In this document: in pieces, positions 1 through 8,770 of the stretch
Position numbering within the stretch: position 1 is the stretch's first letter
Layout of the letters: each line of letters begins with the position of its first letter
NCBI GenBank assembly: GCA_000447185.1
Contig: KE646961.1
Coordinates: forward strand, 1 to 17,869
Source: Vairimorpha apis BRL 01
Taxonomy: Eukaryota > Microsporidia > Nosematidae
Length of the DNA stretch: 17,869 nucleotides
Reading direction: 5' to 3'
Made by a program: the position numbers and the translations under genes
The notes under the pieces: model-generated
What the model saw: the letters and a program-made list of their open reading frames with translations, nothing else
Told to the model about the DNA's origin: nothing
The model's database searches: none

Positions 1-200
1 TATCTCAGAATTTAAATAACAATAAAGATAAAAATGATAATAAAAATTTAAGAAGGAATAATTATGTGAACAAAATATCTACGATATCTCAGAATTTAAA
101 TAACAATAAAGATAAAAATGATAATAAAAATTTAAGAAGGAATAATTATGTGAACAAAATATCTACGATATCTCAGAATCTAATAAATAATAAAATTGAA
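1..200 (+). repeat. 84-base tandem repeat, about 2.4 copies, coding
   Basis: The string TATCTCAGAATTTAAATAAC begins at 1 and 85, and the same site recurs slightly altered at 169: an exact period of 84 bases (28 codons). The first two copies are nearly identical, implying recent duplication. The array runs off the left edge, so its full copy number is unknown. Confidence 0.85.
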
Positions 201-647
201 AATGATAATATAAATAAAAATTACATAATAAAAAATACCTTAGCTTATGTAAATAATAATTCATCGAAAATTTTGGATAAAATTGATCCTATAAAAGTTA
301 ATATTAACAATAATAGTGTTAAATTAGATAAAACTAGTAACATTAGTAATTTTAAAAAAGATGTTCCTATAAAAGTTAATAATAACAATAAAAATATTGT
401 TAATTTAGATAAAGTCAGAAACATTAGTAATTTTAAAAAAGATGTTCCTATAAAAGTTAATAATAACAATAAAAATATTGTTAATTTAGATAAAGTCAGA
501 AATATTAGTAATAATAAAAAAGATAATTCTATTATATTAAATAATAACAATAATAGTGTTAAATCAGATAAAGCAAATAATATTAATAATGTTAAAAAAG
601 ATGTTCCTGGAAAAGTAAAAATAAAATTAAAGAACCAGATAAAATAA
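1..647 (+). CDS. Asn/Lys-rich tandem-repeat protein, 5' end outside the window
   Basis: The frame is open from base 3, so the start lies to the left; the GTG at 66 is an internal valine codon of the repeat. The visible protein is almost entirely N, K, I, S, D and V. It has two consecutive in-frame arrays: a 28-residue unit (84 bases, about 2.4 copies) and then a unit of about 27 residues with the core DVPIKVNNNNK (about four copies). The frame ends at a TAA at 645-647, but the protein probably did not end there: a continuing Lys-rich frame, one base out of phase, runs past this stop (see the next entry). No known domain was recognised. Residue content resembles the repeat protein at 2350-4680, so a secreted or membrane-linked repeat protein is the likely class (inference). 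Confidence 0.6.
   Translation, partial: SQNLNNNKDKNDNKNLRRNNYVNKISTISQNLNNNKDKNDNKNLRRNNYVNKISTISQNLINNKIENDNINKNYIIKNTLAYVNNNSSKILDKIDPIKVNINNNSVKLDKTSNISNFKKDVPIKVNNNNKNIVNLDKVRNISNFKKDVPIKVNNNNKNIVNLDKVRNISNNKKDNSIILNNNNNSVKSDKANNINNVKKDVPGKVKIKLKNQIK
285..614 (+). repeat. 75-81-base tandem repeat, about 4 copies, coding
   Basis: Copies start at the GAT codons at 285, 360, 441, 522 and 600, giving spacings of 75, 81, 81 and 78 bases, all multiples of three. The two central copies are nearly identical; the outer ones have diverged. The encoded unit reads DVPIKVNNNNKNIVNLDK followed by a variable NIS(N/F)KK linker. Confidence 0.85.
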
Positions 648-1195
648 AATACTTAAATAAAGAACAAATTGATGTAAAAAAAAAGTTAGATTCAAAGAAA
701 CTGTGGTAACTAAAATTAACTCTGACGAAATTGCCAGTGAAGAATATATTTATGAAAATGAAAACATATCTGACGACAAAAGCAATGTAGATTGTAGTAG
801 TTCTGATGAACGAAGTTCGAACGAAATTAATTATGATGAATTTAATAATATTGATGAAAACAGTAAGGAAAAAATAAGTAATGGAGATGACCAAGAATAT
901 ACATGGTCTGCGTTTTGCAAATCATTATCATATGAAGAAAACATAATTGAATATACCGTTTTACTTCCATTATTTATAATTATAAATGGATATGTAGTAT
1001 GTAAAAGAATATTTGGTCCTAAAAAAGAAAATGTGGATGTTGACATATTGTAGCGGGAGAGATCCGTGTGTAAATATAATTCCAATAAAAAAATTTATTG
1101 GTACTCTTTTAGTGTTTTTCTTGGTATTTATAACTGTTCTCTTTGTTTTTCATCGTTTCTATTATTTCTTTTATTCAGTTCTTGATCAATATTAA
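629..1195 (+). pseudogene. frame-broken C-terminal part of the repeat protein, with membrane segments
   Basis: Three overlapping frames look like pieces of one protein. Frame 2 from about 629 to the TAA at 707-709 continues the Lys-rich style (KEPDKIKYLNKEQ). Frame 1, open from 673 to a stop at 1053, carries a Ser/Asp/Glu-rich stretch and then a hydrophobic segment (IIEYTVLLPLFIIINGYVV). It contains no ATG codon at all, which argues against an independent gene. Frame 2 resumes near 1050 and ends at 1195 with a second hydrophobic segment (FIGTLLVFFLVFITVLFVF). Read together, the order is repeats, acidic linker, membrane segments, the same plan as the gene at 2350. At least three one-base shifts are needed, at A-rich or unclear positions. 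This is either a decaying gene or several homopolymer errors in the assembly. Confidence 0.5.
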
Positions 1196-2349
1196 TTTTT
1201 ATTGTTAATTTTTAATTCTAATAAATTAACAAATTAAAAAATTAACGAATAAAAAACAGAATTATTAAATATAAACAAACATATTGTTTGGCATGTGGAT
1301 TATACTATAGATGTAAAATATATTTTATTTCAATGTAAATTTTTAATGCAAAATTCTTTTCGTTTAGTTCATATATTAAAAAAACTTTTATGAATTAAAA
1401 AATTTTTGTATTTTTACAAAATTTATATATTTATTATATTAATAATATTTTTAACAATTTAGACATTTAAAAAATCATTAAATTAAATTTGTCATATATT
1501 ACTAAAAAAATCCTAAATTAATTAAATTTTGTGAGAAATTTAATTATATTTTAATTTAAAAAACTATAACTAAATTTAATAAAAAATACAAAATAAATGT
1601 AAATATTAAATTAATACAAGGATTTTTAAAAAATTCATAAATATATTACTTTTAATAATGGTTAAACATATAATTTTTTTTAACTTTATTTTATATTTTT
1701 AAGATATACTATTTTATTTTTATTGTATTAAAACTTCTGATTAAATAAATATAAATTTTGTTTATAATTAAAAAAATTTTTTATTTATATTTAAAAATAA
1801 TATAATTTAATCTTAATCAATTTTTATTATAAATAAAATAATTTTTAAAAAAGAACAACAAATATTTATAGTAAAACTATAAATTCCATTGTTTACATAA
1901 AAATTTTTAGAATATTTAGCTTAAAAGAAGGTCAACTTTTCAAATTTTTATATTTTATTAATTTATAAATTTCACAAAAATATTTTTATTTAAAATTTTT
2001 TAGTAAATGTATAACATTGTAATTTTTAATTCAAATAATATTATTTTTCAAATTGAACTATATAACAAAAAATGGTTTGTTTTTAAATACTTATAAAAAA
2101 TGTACATTTTTTAAAAAATTTAATTTTAAAATACAACATAATGCAATATTATGTATTCGAAAAAAATTAATTAAAAAAATATTTTTTAGATTACTTTATT
2201 TTCACAAAAATTAAACTATTTAAAATCACTTCAAATTCAAATTTATTCATGTAAACAAATTATTTGTTTTTTTGTTATTGTTGTATACTTAAAACGGCAG
2301 TTATATGGATCATAAAAACTATAAATAAATTAAAGTTTTGTACCTTCCA
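1196..2349. other. AT-rich intergenic DNA, no gene seen
   Basis: Homopolymer A and T runs dominate and every frame is closed by frequent stops. The only less AT-rich patch is around 1280-1310, which does not fold into a tRNA-like shape by eye. The stretch includes the promoter side of the gene starting at 2350, but no CCC block lies directly before that start. Confidence 0.6.
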
Positions 2350-4680
2350 ATGATTTGTCTTAATATGTTATTCTTTACTTCAATGTTAAGAACATCGACT
2401 TTAGGTATGTATACTTACGAATATCCAAGCTTGTTAAACAACAATTACATTGAAAATTCTAGTATACTAAGTTACAGTCCACAACCATACGAATTTAACA
2501 TAGACAACCAAAGTTCTTCTGTCATTGATTTGTCACAAGAAAATGTTTTTATGAATGATTATATATTAAATACATTTCTTGAAACATTAAATGATACTTC
2601 AGAAAATAAAATTAATTACGATTCAATTTCTGATTATTATAAAAATATTAATAATACTAAAAATAGTATAAATCATTTTAATTCTAATGATGATGTTCAC
2701 TATGATTTAAATTTATATAAAGATGTTGATAGTATTAAAACTAAAGATAATTTTAATTATGGTATTGATCATAACGAAATTCTTGATAAAGGTTTTTATG
2801 ATGTCAATAATACTGGAATACAAAGTTATTTTAATGATAATATTTACCAAGACACTAATTATAATTATCCTATTGAAAATATTTCGCAAGATATAAATTA
2901 TGATTATCCCATTAACAATATTTATCAAGATAATAGTTATGATTATCCTATTAAAAATATTTCTCAAGACACAAATTTTGATTACACATTTCAAAATACT
3001 TTCCAAAATAACGATTATGATTATCCTATTGAAAATATTTCTCATTATATAAATTATGATTATCCTATTAGAAATATTTCTCATTATATAAATCATGATT
3101 ATCCTATTGAAGAGACTTTCCAAAATAACGATTATGATTACCCAATTCAAAATATAACAAAAATTAATTCTGGTGATAATAGTTATCAAAACAAAAATTA
3201 TGATCAAAGTCTCAGCAATGTCGATTATGTTACAAATTATAAATATCCTTATAGAATTGTCGAATACAAAGAAAATAATTTAAAAGATAAAAATACGGAC
3301 AATTTTTATGATGCATTAATTTTTAATAATGACAATTTAGACTCGATTAATCCCGATGAAAATTATCGTAACTTTAATGATTATGAACGAAAAGATGACG
3401 AACATTTATTAAATAATGTTAAATGGGATGATATTATTTTTAGATACAATTTATTAGATGAGGAAAATGTTAGTAATAACAAGAATATTTACATTTTAAA
3501 TAATGATATTGTTGATAAATATGAAATTCAAAATGATAAATATTATTTAGAAAATCTTGAAAATAATTTTGGTAACAACTTATTAGAAAATTTAAATTAT
3601 GAACCAACAAAAAAGTTAAGTTTTTCTGGTAATGTTTTACAAGAAGAAAAATTTAAACTTTCAAATGAAAAATTATTAGAAAATGATAATTTTGTAATTA
3701 GCAATTTATTTGAAAATAACATTTTTTTGAATAACAACTTAAATGAAAAAAAGAATTTTTTAAGTAGCAAATCGTCAGAAAATGAAAATCTAAAAAATAA
3801 CAGCACTAATAAATTAGATTATGAAAATATTCAAAATGATAATTTTTTAGAAAGTGAAAATATTGTAACCATCAATTCATTAGAAAATATAAATCTAAAA
3901 GATAACAGCATTAATAAATCAGATTACGAAAATATTCAAAACGATAATTTATTAGAAAGCGTAAATATTATAGCCAACAATATATTAAAAAATGAAAATT
4001 TAAAAGATAACAGCACTAAAAAATCAGATTATGAAAATATTCAAAATGACAATTTATTAGAAAGTAAAAATATTGTAACCAATATTTTATCTGAAAATGA
4101 AAATCTAAAAGATCATAGTACTTATAAATCAGATTCCAAAAATAATATAATCAACAATTTATCAAAAAATGAAACTTCAGAAGATATTAGCACTAATAAA
4201 CCAGATTCCGAAAATAATGTAATTAACGATTCATCTGAAAATGAAAATTTAAGAGATTTTAGCACTAGCAAATCAGATAATGAACATTATGAAAATAAAG
4301 AAATAGAAACAAAAGAAAATGAATTTAACATTTCAAAAGATAAAGAGAATGTCATAGATGAAGAAACCGAAGTAAATAAAAGTAGTTTAGACGAAATCAA
4401 TGAACTAGAAAATAACAAAGAAGATATTATTGAAGAAATAAGCAATGAGATAGAGAATATTAATAATGAAAGTAGTGAAGAAGAAAGCAGTGTGGAAGAA
4501 TTAATTGAAGAAACTGATGAAACTGAAGTTTCAGAAGAAAATGAAAGTAGTGAATCAGATAAAAAAAATAATGAAGTAGAATCAGATAAAAAATTATCTA
4601 CTACAACTAAAACAATATTAGCTTCTGTTTGTGCTTTTTTAGGTTTAGCAACAATTGTTCCTATAATGTTACTTCTTTAA
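2350..4680 (+). CDS. secreted, tail-anchored Asn/Glu-rich repeat protein (776 aa)
   Basis: The ATG at 2350 is chosen over the in-frame TTG at 2338 because it gives a normal secretory signal: MICLNMLFFTSMLRTSTLG, then YTYEYPS. The body is a long hydrophilic chain. About 140 residues of N/D/Y-rich sequence precede eight exact 13-residue repeats (residues 164-267, core YDYPI-NISQD). A variable N-rich part follows, then repeats of 35 and 24 residues (about 477-644, core SDYENIQNDNLLES), then a strongly acidic Glu/Ser stretch (about 650-745). The last 25 or so residues are one hydrophobic segment (TILASVCAFLGLATIVPIMLLL) with no charged tail after it. A signal peptide plus a terminal hydrophobic end fits a surface protein held by a C-terminal membrane or lipid (GPI-type) anchor; a microsporidian spore-wall or plasma-membrane protein is an inference. 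No catalytic domain or known family was recognised. The protein is nearly free of cysteine and tryptophan. Confidence 0.8.
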   Translation: MICLNMLFFTSMLRTSTLGMYTYEYPSLLNNNYIENSSILSYSPQPYEFNIDNQSSSVIDLSQENVFMNDYILNTFLETLNDTSENKINYDSISDYYKNINNTKNSINHFNSNDDVHYDLNLYKDVDSIKTKDNFNYGIDHNEILDKGFYDVNNTGIQSYFNDNIYQDTNYNYPIENISQDINYDYPINNIYQDNSYDYPIKNISQDTNFDYTFQNTFQNNDYDYPIENISHYINYDYPIRNISHYINHDYPIEETFQNNDYDYPIQNITKINSGDNSYQNKNYDQSLSNVDYVTNYKYPYRIVEYKENNLKDKNTDNFYDALIFNNDNLDSINPDENYRNFNDYERKDDEHLLNNVKWDDIIFRYNLLDEENVSNNKNIYILNNDIVDKYEIQNDKYYLENLENNFGNNLLENLNYEPTKKLSFSGNVLQEEKFKLSNEKLLENDNFVISNLFENNIFLNNNLNEKKNFLSSKSSENENLKNNSTNKLDYENIQNDNFLESENIVTINSLENINLKDNSINKSDYENIQNDNLLESVNIIANNILKNENLKDNSTKKSDYENIQNDNLLESKNIVTNILSENENLKDHSTYKSDSKNNIINNLSKNETSEDISTNKPDSENNVINDSSENENLRDFSTSKSDNEHYENKEIETKENEFNISKDKENVIDEETEVNKSSLDEINELENNKEDIIEEISNEIENINNESSEEESSVEELIEETDETEVSEENESSESDKKNNEVESDKKLSTTTKTILASVCAFLGLATIVPIMLLL
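2839..3150 (+). repeat. 39-base tandem repeat, 8 copies, coding
   Basis: Eight consecutive units of exactly 39 bases (13 codons) fill this interval with no length variation. The consensus peptide is NISQDINYDYPIE. Copies 4, 5 and 8 share a variant (TFQNNDYDYPI), and copies 6 and 7 share another (ISHYIN), so blocks of units have been copied together. The array lies wholly inside the 2350-4680 gene. Confidence 0.9.
3778..4281 (+). repeat. 105-base then 72-base tandem repeats, coding
   Basis: Three units of exactly 105 bases (35 codons) occupy 3778-4092. Two units of 72 bases (24 codons) follow at 4093-4236, then a partial unit. The 72-base units keep the opening ENENLKD-ST-KSD and the ending NNL(L/S) but lack the middle YENIQNDNLLE part, so they look like 105-base units with an 11-codon internal deletion that was itself duplicated. 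Confidence 0.85.
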
Positions 4681-5408
4681 TTAAAATCTAAATGTATAAT
4701 AATTTTTTAAAAATATGTTTTGTTTTAATTATATTTTGTATTTTTTTAGATAAAAATTTTCTATATAACATACAAAAAATGAATTTTAATTTCTTTTTCT
4801 TATGAAAAGTTCCGCTTTAATCATGTTTTACTTTTTTTGGTTAAAGTAATAAATATTTTGATAATTATTTTTTATTCTATATACAAACTAATAAATTTAA
4901 ATTTATTTTTTTATTGATTGCAAACTGATAATAAAATAATTATTTTCAAGAAAATAACAATAAGATATATTAATATAAAAAAAATTTGTAATTATTTTAA
5001 AATCAAATTAAAAGGTTAAACAATTTTTCAGTAAATATATTTTAAATTAAAAAAATAATAGATAAAATCTAATATAATATATAATAAAATAGATTTCTTA
5101 GGTTATTGTGTTGCAATTATTTATTATTATTAGTATTTTCACTTTATAACATTAATATTCAGTTTATTATTCATATTCTTTGCTTTTTTTATATAAAAAA
5201 TCATCATTTATTGTATAAATATTTTCTTTTAAAGATTTATCAAAAAAATTATTTTCGACAAATTTATCCATGTAATTATTAAAATTAATTTTTATATAAA
5301 TAAGTTAATATATGTGATTATTTTTTAGCTTTTTTACCATTTTAAATATTTTTAAAATAAAAAATTTTTATATAAAAACTATATATGTACAAACTATTAT
5401 TAAAAGAT
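4681..5408. other. AT-rich intergenic DNA between convergent genes
   Basis: This gap lies between the 3' ends of the + gene ending at 4680 and the - gene ending at 5409. There is no open frame of note. The only structure seen is the hairpin at 4815-4846. Confidence 0.6.
4815..4846 (+). other. possible 9-bp hairpin with T-rich loop
   Basis: CTTTAATCA (4815-4823) can pair with TGGTTAAAG (4838-4846), eight Watson-Crick pairs and one G-T, around a 14-base T-rich loop. It sits about 135 bases past the stop of the 2350-4680 gene. It could act in 3' end formation, but a nine-pair AT-rich stem is weak evidence in this composition. Confidence 0.25.
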
Positions 5409-5693
5409 TTAATTTCTGGCCATTTCTCCTGTCAGTTCAGAACTTTTTACACTACTATCTCCACTAGACTGTTTTTCTGATTTAGCTGAACTTTTATTAT
5501 GATGCTTACTATTAGATTTAAGTTCAGTTGCACCACCTTCGCCACCTTCTCCACCGACACCACTTTTACCCATTTGTTGTGCTACTATAACTATCACTAC
5601 AACAATAACTACTGCTAGTGCTATCCATAATAAATATTTCATCCATGATCTTCCTTCTGAACCTGATGATTCTGGTTGTTGGTTGTCAGACAT
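5409..5693 (-). CDS. small single-pass membrane protein (94 aa), unrecognised
   Basis: Residues 1-19 are polar (MSDNQQPESSGSEGRSWMK) and residues 20-38 form one clear membrane segment (LLWIALAVVIVVVIVIVAQ). A Gly/Glu hinge (GVGGEGGEGG) and a Ser/Lys/His-rich tail of about 40 residues follow. There is no cleavable-signal shape, so the segment is likely an anchor. The base composition stands out: the stretch 5521-5580 is about half G+C, while flanking intergenic DNA is below about 15 percent. The gene therefore appears constrained or highly expressed. The start ATG is preceded by AAAAAAACACA. It is too short and compositionally simple to assign; the TM position near the N-terminus argues against a Sec61-beta-type tail anchor. 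Confidence 0.75.
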   Translation of the reverse strand: MSDNQQPESSGSEGRSWMKYLLWIALAVVIVVVIVIVAQQMGKSGVGGEGGEGGATELKSNSKHHNKSSAKSEKQSSGDSSVKSSELTGEMARN

Positions 5694-6404
5694 TGTGTTT
5701 TTTTATCATTTTGTATTTATATTTTTTTATGAAACAAAAGTTTCAGGTTTAAACAATTGTTTTAAAATTGTTTGTGATTTATAATAAAGTTTTGGTATTT
5801 TGTAATAATTATTAAATTAAATTAAATGTTAGTTTTATTGGATAAATGATGTTTATATTATAATTAAATAAAAATTATTGATTTTTAAATTATTTTGTGT
5901 TATTAAAGTTTTTTTGTGTATTTAAACTTTTAATTTAAATTATAATAGTATTACAAAACAATTAAATGATGTAAATATGATTTTTAAATATAAATAATTA
6001 TTTTTACATAATTAAATCATAATTTTAATACTCAAATAATGATTTTTAAAAACATATTAAAAAAATGACATTTTTATATTAAATAATATGTAAAAATGAT
6101 TTTTAAAAATATTTGATTGTAGAATTTTAAAAAAAATTTAAAAAGTAAATTTTAAATATTAGATTTTATATTGTCATTAAACAGATAAATTTATTATTTT
6201 AATTAATAAATCATATTAAATTTTATTAAGTAAACAAAAATTTACAAATTAGATATTTTTTATTACAAAACTATTATTTTATATTTCAAAAAGTCTTTAT
6301 AAAATATAAATATTAAAATAAAAATAATATTTTATTTTTAAACTTTTCTATAACAATTTTATTTGTCTTTAAAAGTTATCATATCATATAATTTATTCTT
6401 CCAT
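5694..6404. other. AT-rich intergenic DNA, no gene seen
   Basis: This is the upstream region of the small membrane protein gene and the downstream region of the Utp12-like gene. It holds poly-A/T runs and repeated AATGATTTTTAAAAA strings (near 6047 and 6104). The + strand is G-leaning near 5700-5830 and C-leaning near 6240-6400. Confidence 0.55.
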
Positions 6405-6824
6405 TTACTCTTCAATTTTAAAAACTTTCTCTGCTTCAATATTAACATTTTCAACCTTCATCATCTTAATATAATCAATCTTCCCTTTCAAATAAACCAA
6501 CTTATCAACACTTATAGATCTATTTTTAAGTGCATCAAACAAACTCTTTTTATTACAAACATATTCTGGTATAACTTTTAACATCTTAACAGCCACCAGT
6601 CTTAATGGAGTATCTAGAAATTCTAATAACATTAAACCAAGTTTTTCTATATCAGAATCGTCTAAATATTTAAGCTGTTTGTAATTATTTCTTTGTAACA
6701 AATATTCTGAAATGTATGTTGTATCATCGTTTTTTAATGATTGTTTGAGAAGTTTTGATCGTTCTTTAATCTCAGAATCGTCTTGTGCTTTTTTTATTGG
6801 TGTTTTGTTTGTTTCGTGTTGCAT
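6405..6824 (-). CDS. small helical protein resembling the Utp12 domain (139 aa)
   Basis: After a charged N-terminus the chain looks all-helical, with alternating Leu-rich helices: SKLLKQSLKNDD, then IEKLGLMLLEFLDTPLRLVAV, and an end reading VDKLVYLKGKIDYIKMM. In the Utp12 family of ribosome small-subunit processome proteins (Utp12/Dip2, Utp13, Pwp2, Utp5/WDR43 type), a helical domain of about 110 residues begins with a similar leucine and sgD-type motif and ends with an L-x-GKLDLL-like helix. The match here is by pattern only. In yeast these proteins carry WD40 propellers before this domain; here nothing precedes it, so it would be a stripped stand-alone version or a different helical-repeat protein. 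The start is the first ATG, preceded by an A8 run. Confidence 0.6.
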   Translation of the reverse strand: MQHETNKTPIKKAQDDSEIKERSKLLKQSLKNDDTTYISEYLLQRNNYKQLKYLDDSDIEKLGLMLLEFLDTPLRLVAVKMLKVIPEYVCNKKSLFDALKNRSISVDKLVYLKGKIDYIKMMKVENVNIEAEKVFKIEE

Positions 6825-8770
6825 TTTTTTTTATTTATAACGGTTATAAAATTAAAAGAATTAAATTTTAAAAGTTGGTTTTAAAGAATTTTAAACAAAT
6901 TAAAAGAATGAAATTTCTAAAAGTTTGCTTTTTAAAAATTTTATAAAATTAAAAGCTTAGTCTTATTAAACAAAATCTGTTAAAATTAAATATTTGTTTT
7001 ATTAAAGAGAATTTAATGATGTAAATGACTTTGAATAATTTGTTTTTATATTAGTTAAAGATATTATTATTGTAAAAATGTTCTTTTTATAGATTATGTA
7101 AATTATTTTAAAAATAAAGATTAAGTTCTAATAAACAAAATCTAAAAGAATTAAATTTGTAAAAAATATTTTTTTAGATTTTATTATAGATAATAAAATA
7201 TACATTTTACTAAAGAGAAAATGTTGAAATTAAAAAAATTATTTATGTTTTATATAAATTAAAGAATTAATTTTTGTCAAAAGTGAAAAAAAATTATATT
7301 TAATAGTAAAATATTTTATAAATATAAATTATAAAAATTAAAATTAAATTTAAATTTAATTAATGTAATTTAAACTTTACATTTAATTTTTTTTAAAAAA
7401 TATTTGCAGTTTTTAATAAACTAATCTGTGTAATATTAAAATTTATTTTACCAAATATCTTTTTTAAAAAATGTCTGTAATTTACAATAAACCATTTTAA
7501 GTGACATTAAATTTACTTTCAACAGAAATTTTTTTTAAAAAATTATGTAATGTTTTATAAATATAAAATATTTGTAAATTATATTTATTAGCTTATAAAT
7601 ACTACTTAATATTAGATAATCTAATTAATAAAAACCAATATTTATTTTACAAGTTTAAAAAAATTAAATCTTCTATAATAATAAAATAAAAAGGTTTATG
7701 ATTTTTCAAATTACTTTCTGTTGATTAAAAATCTGTTTTTTTTATACAAATACATTTTAATATATTTTTTATAACATATAATAAAATTTTTTTGATGTAA
7801 AGAATAATTTTTTAAAATATTTATTATATATTTTAGTTTTGTGTCAAAAAATTTTATTTTATTAAACAATTATTTTTTATACTTTTCTTTATATTATTTA
7901 ATAAAAGTTTTTTTATGTAAAGAATATTTTTTTATATTATTTAATATATGTAATAATTATATAAAATAATTTGATTTTTAAATAATTTGCTTTTAAATAT
8001 TTAAAAATGTAATAAATATATAGAGAATAATTTTTCTTAATAATTTTTTTTATATGTTTTTATTATTTAAAGAATAATTTTTTAAATATTTAATATATGT
8101 TTTAATTATATAACATAATTTTGACTTTTTAATAATTTATGTTTTAACATTCAATAAATATTTTTTTTAATAGAAAATAATTTTTATTTTCAATCTTATA
8201 ACTTTAAAGTAAAAAATAATTTACTAACTTAAACAATACAAATGTATTTAATAAAAAGTCTTATTATAATTTATATAATTTCTTACATACTATTCAATAA
8301 ATATTTATATAAAGTCTTATTATTATTTTTATAATTTTTTACATATTATGTATTTTATATAATATTCTGCTCTTTTTTATAAACATTTTTTTACATTGAA
8401 TTATTTCTTAATAAATAAATTAAATTTGTACAAAATTAATTTTATATTCTCAGTTCATTAAATTAAAGATAATTTAATTATAAATTCTTTATAATCTGTT
8501 AATTATAAAACAATTATCTTAAACAATAAAAACCATATGATATACTACTTAAAAAAAAATAATCAAACAACTTATTCTAAAAATTATAACTACACTTTTT
8601 TCATATTAAAACAAAACAACAACAAAATTCTTTATTTTTTACCCACAATCTATAAATTTAATCTAAAAATAAAAATAAATTAAAATCATTAAATCCAAAA
8701 CAAACGTTTCAAAAACCCAAAACCAAAAAAATAAATAAAACCAACACTTAAAAATTAATTAATTAAAAAA
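6825..8770. other. 1.9 kb intergenic region between divergent genes, repeat-rich
   Basis: No frame of interest is open. The region contains degenerate direct repeats. A 49-base unit lies at 6848-6960. A unit starting TAAAGAATA lies at 7798, 7918 and 8068, the last two matching over about 80 bases. A 56-base unit starting AAAGTCTTATTAT lies at 8255 and 8311. The left end is G-leaning on the + strand; the right end (8641-8760) has 21 C and 1 G. The divergent promoters of the genes at 6824 and 8771 must lie here. Confidence 0.6.
6848..6960. repeat. 49-base direct repeat, 2.3 copies
   Basis: Units start at AAATTAAAAG at 6848, 6897 and 6946, an exact 49-base spacing, with moderate divergence. The array begins 24 bases upstream of the Utp12-like gene's start codon. 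Confidence 0.6.

Noticed and set aside
1196..2349. tRNA or other structured RNA in the less AT-rich patch near 1280-1310
   Set aside because: No acceptor stem, T-loop consensus or cloverleaf could be laid out on either strand.
2713..3207. 164-residue Ile-rich open frame on the - strand
   Set aside because: It is a shadow of the 13-residue repeat array. The Ile-rich composition is what the reverse of Asn/Asp/Tyr codons gives.
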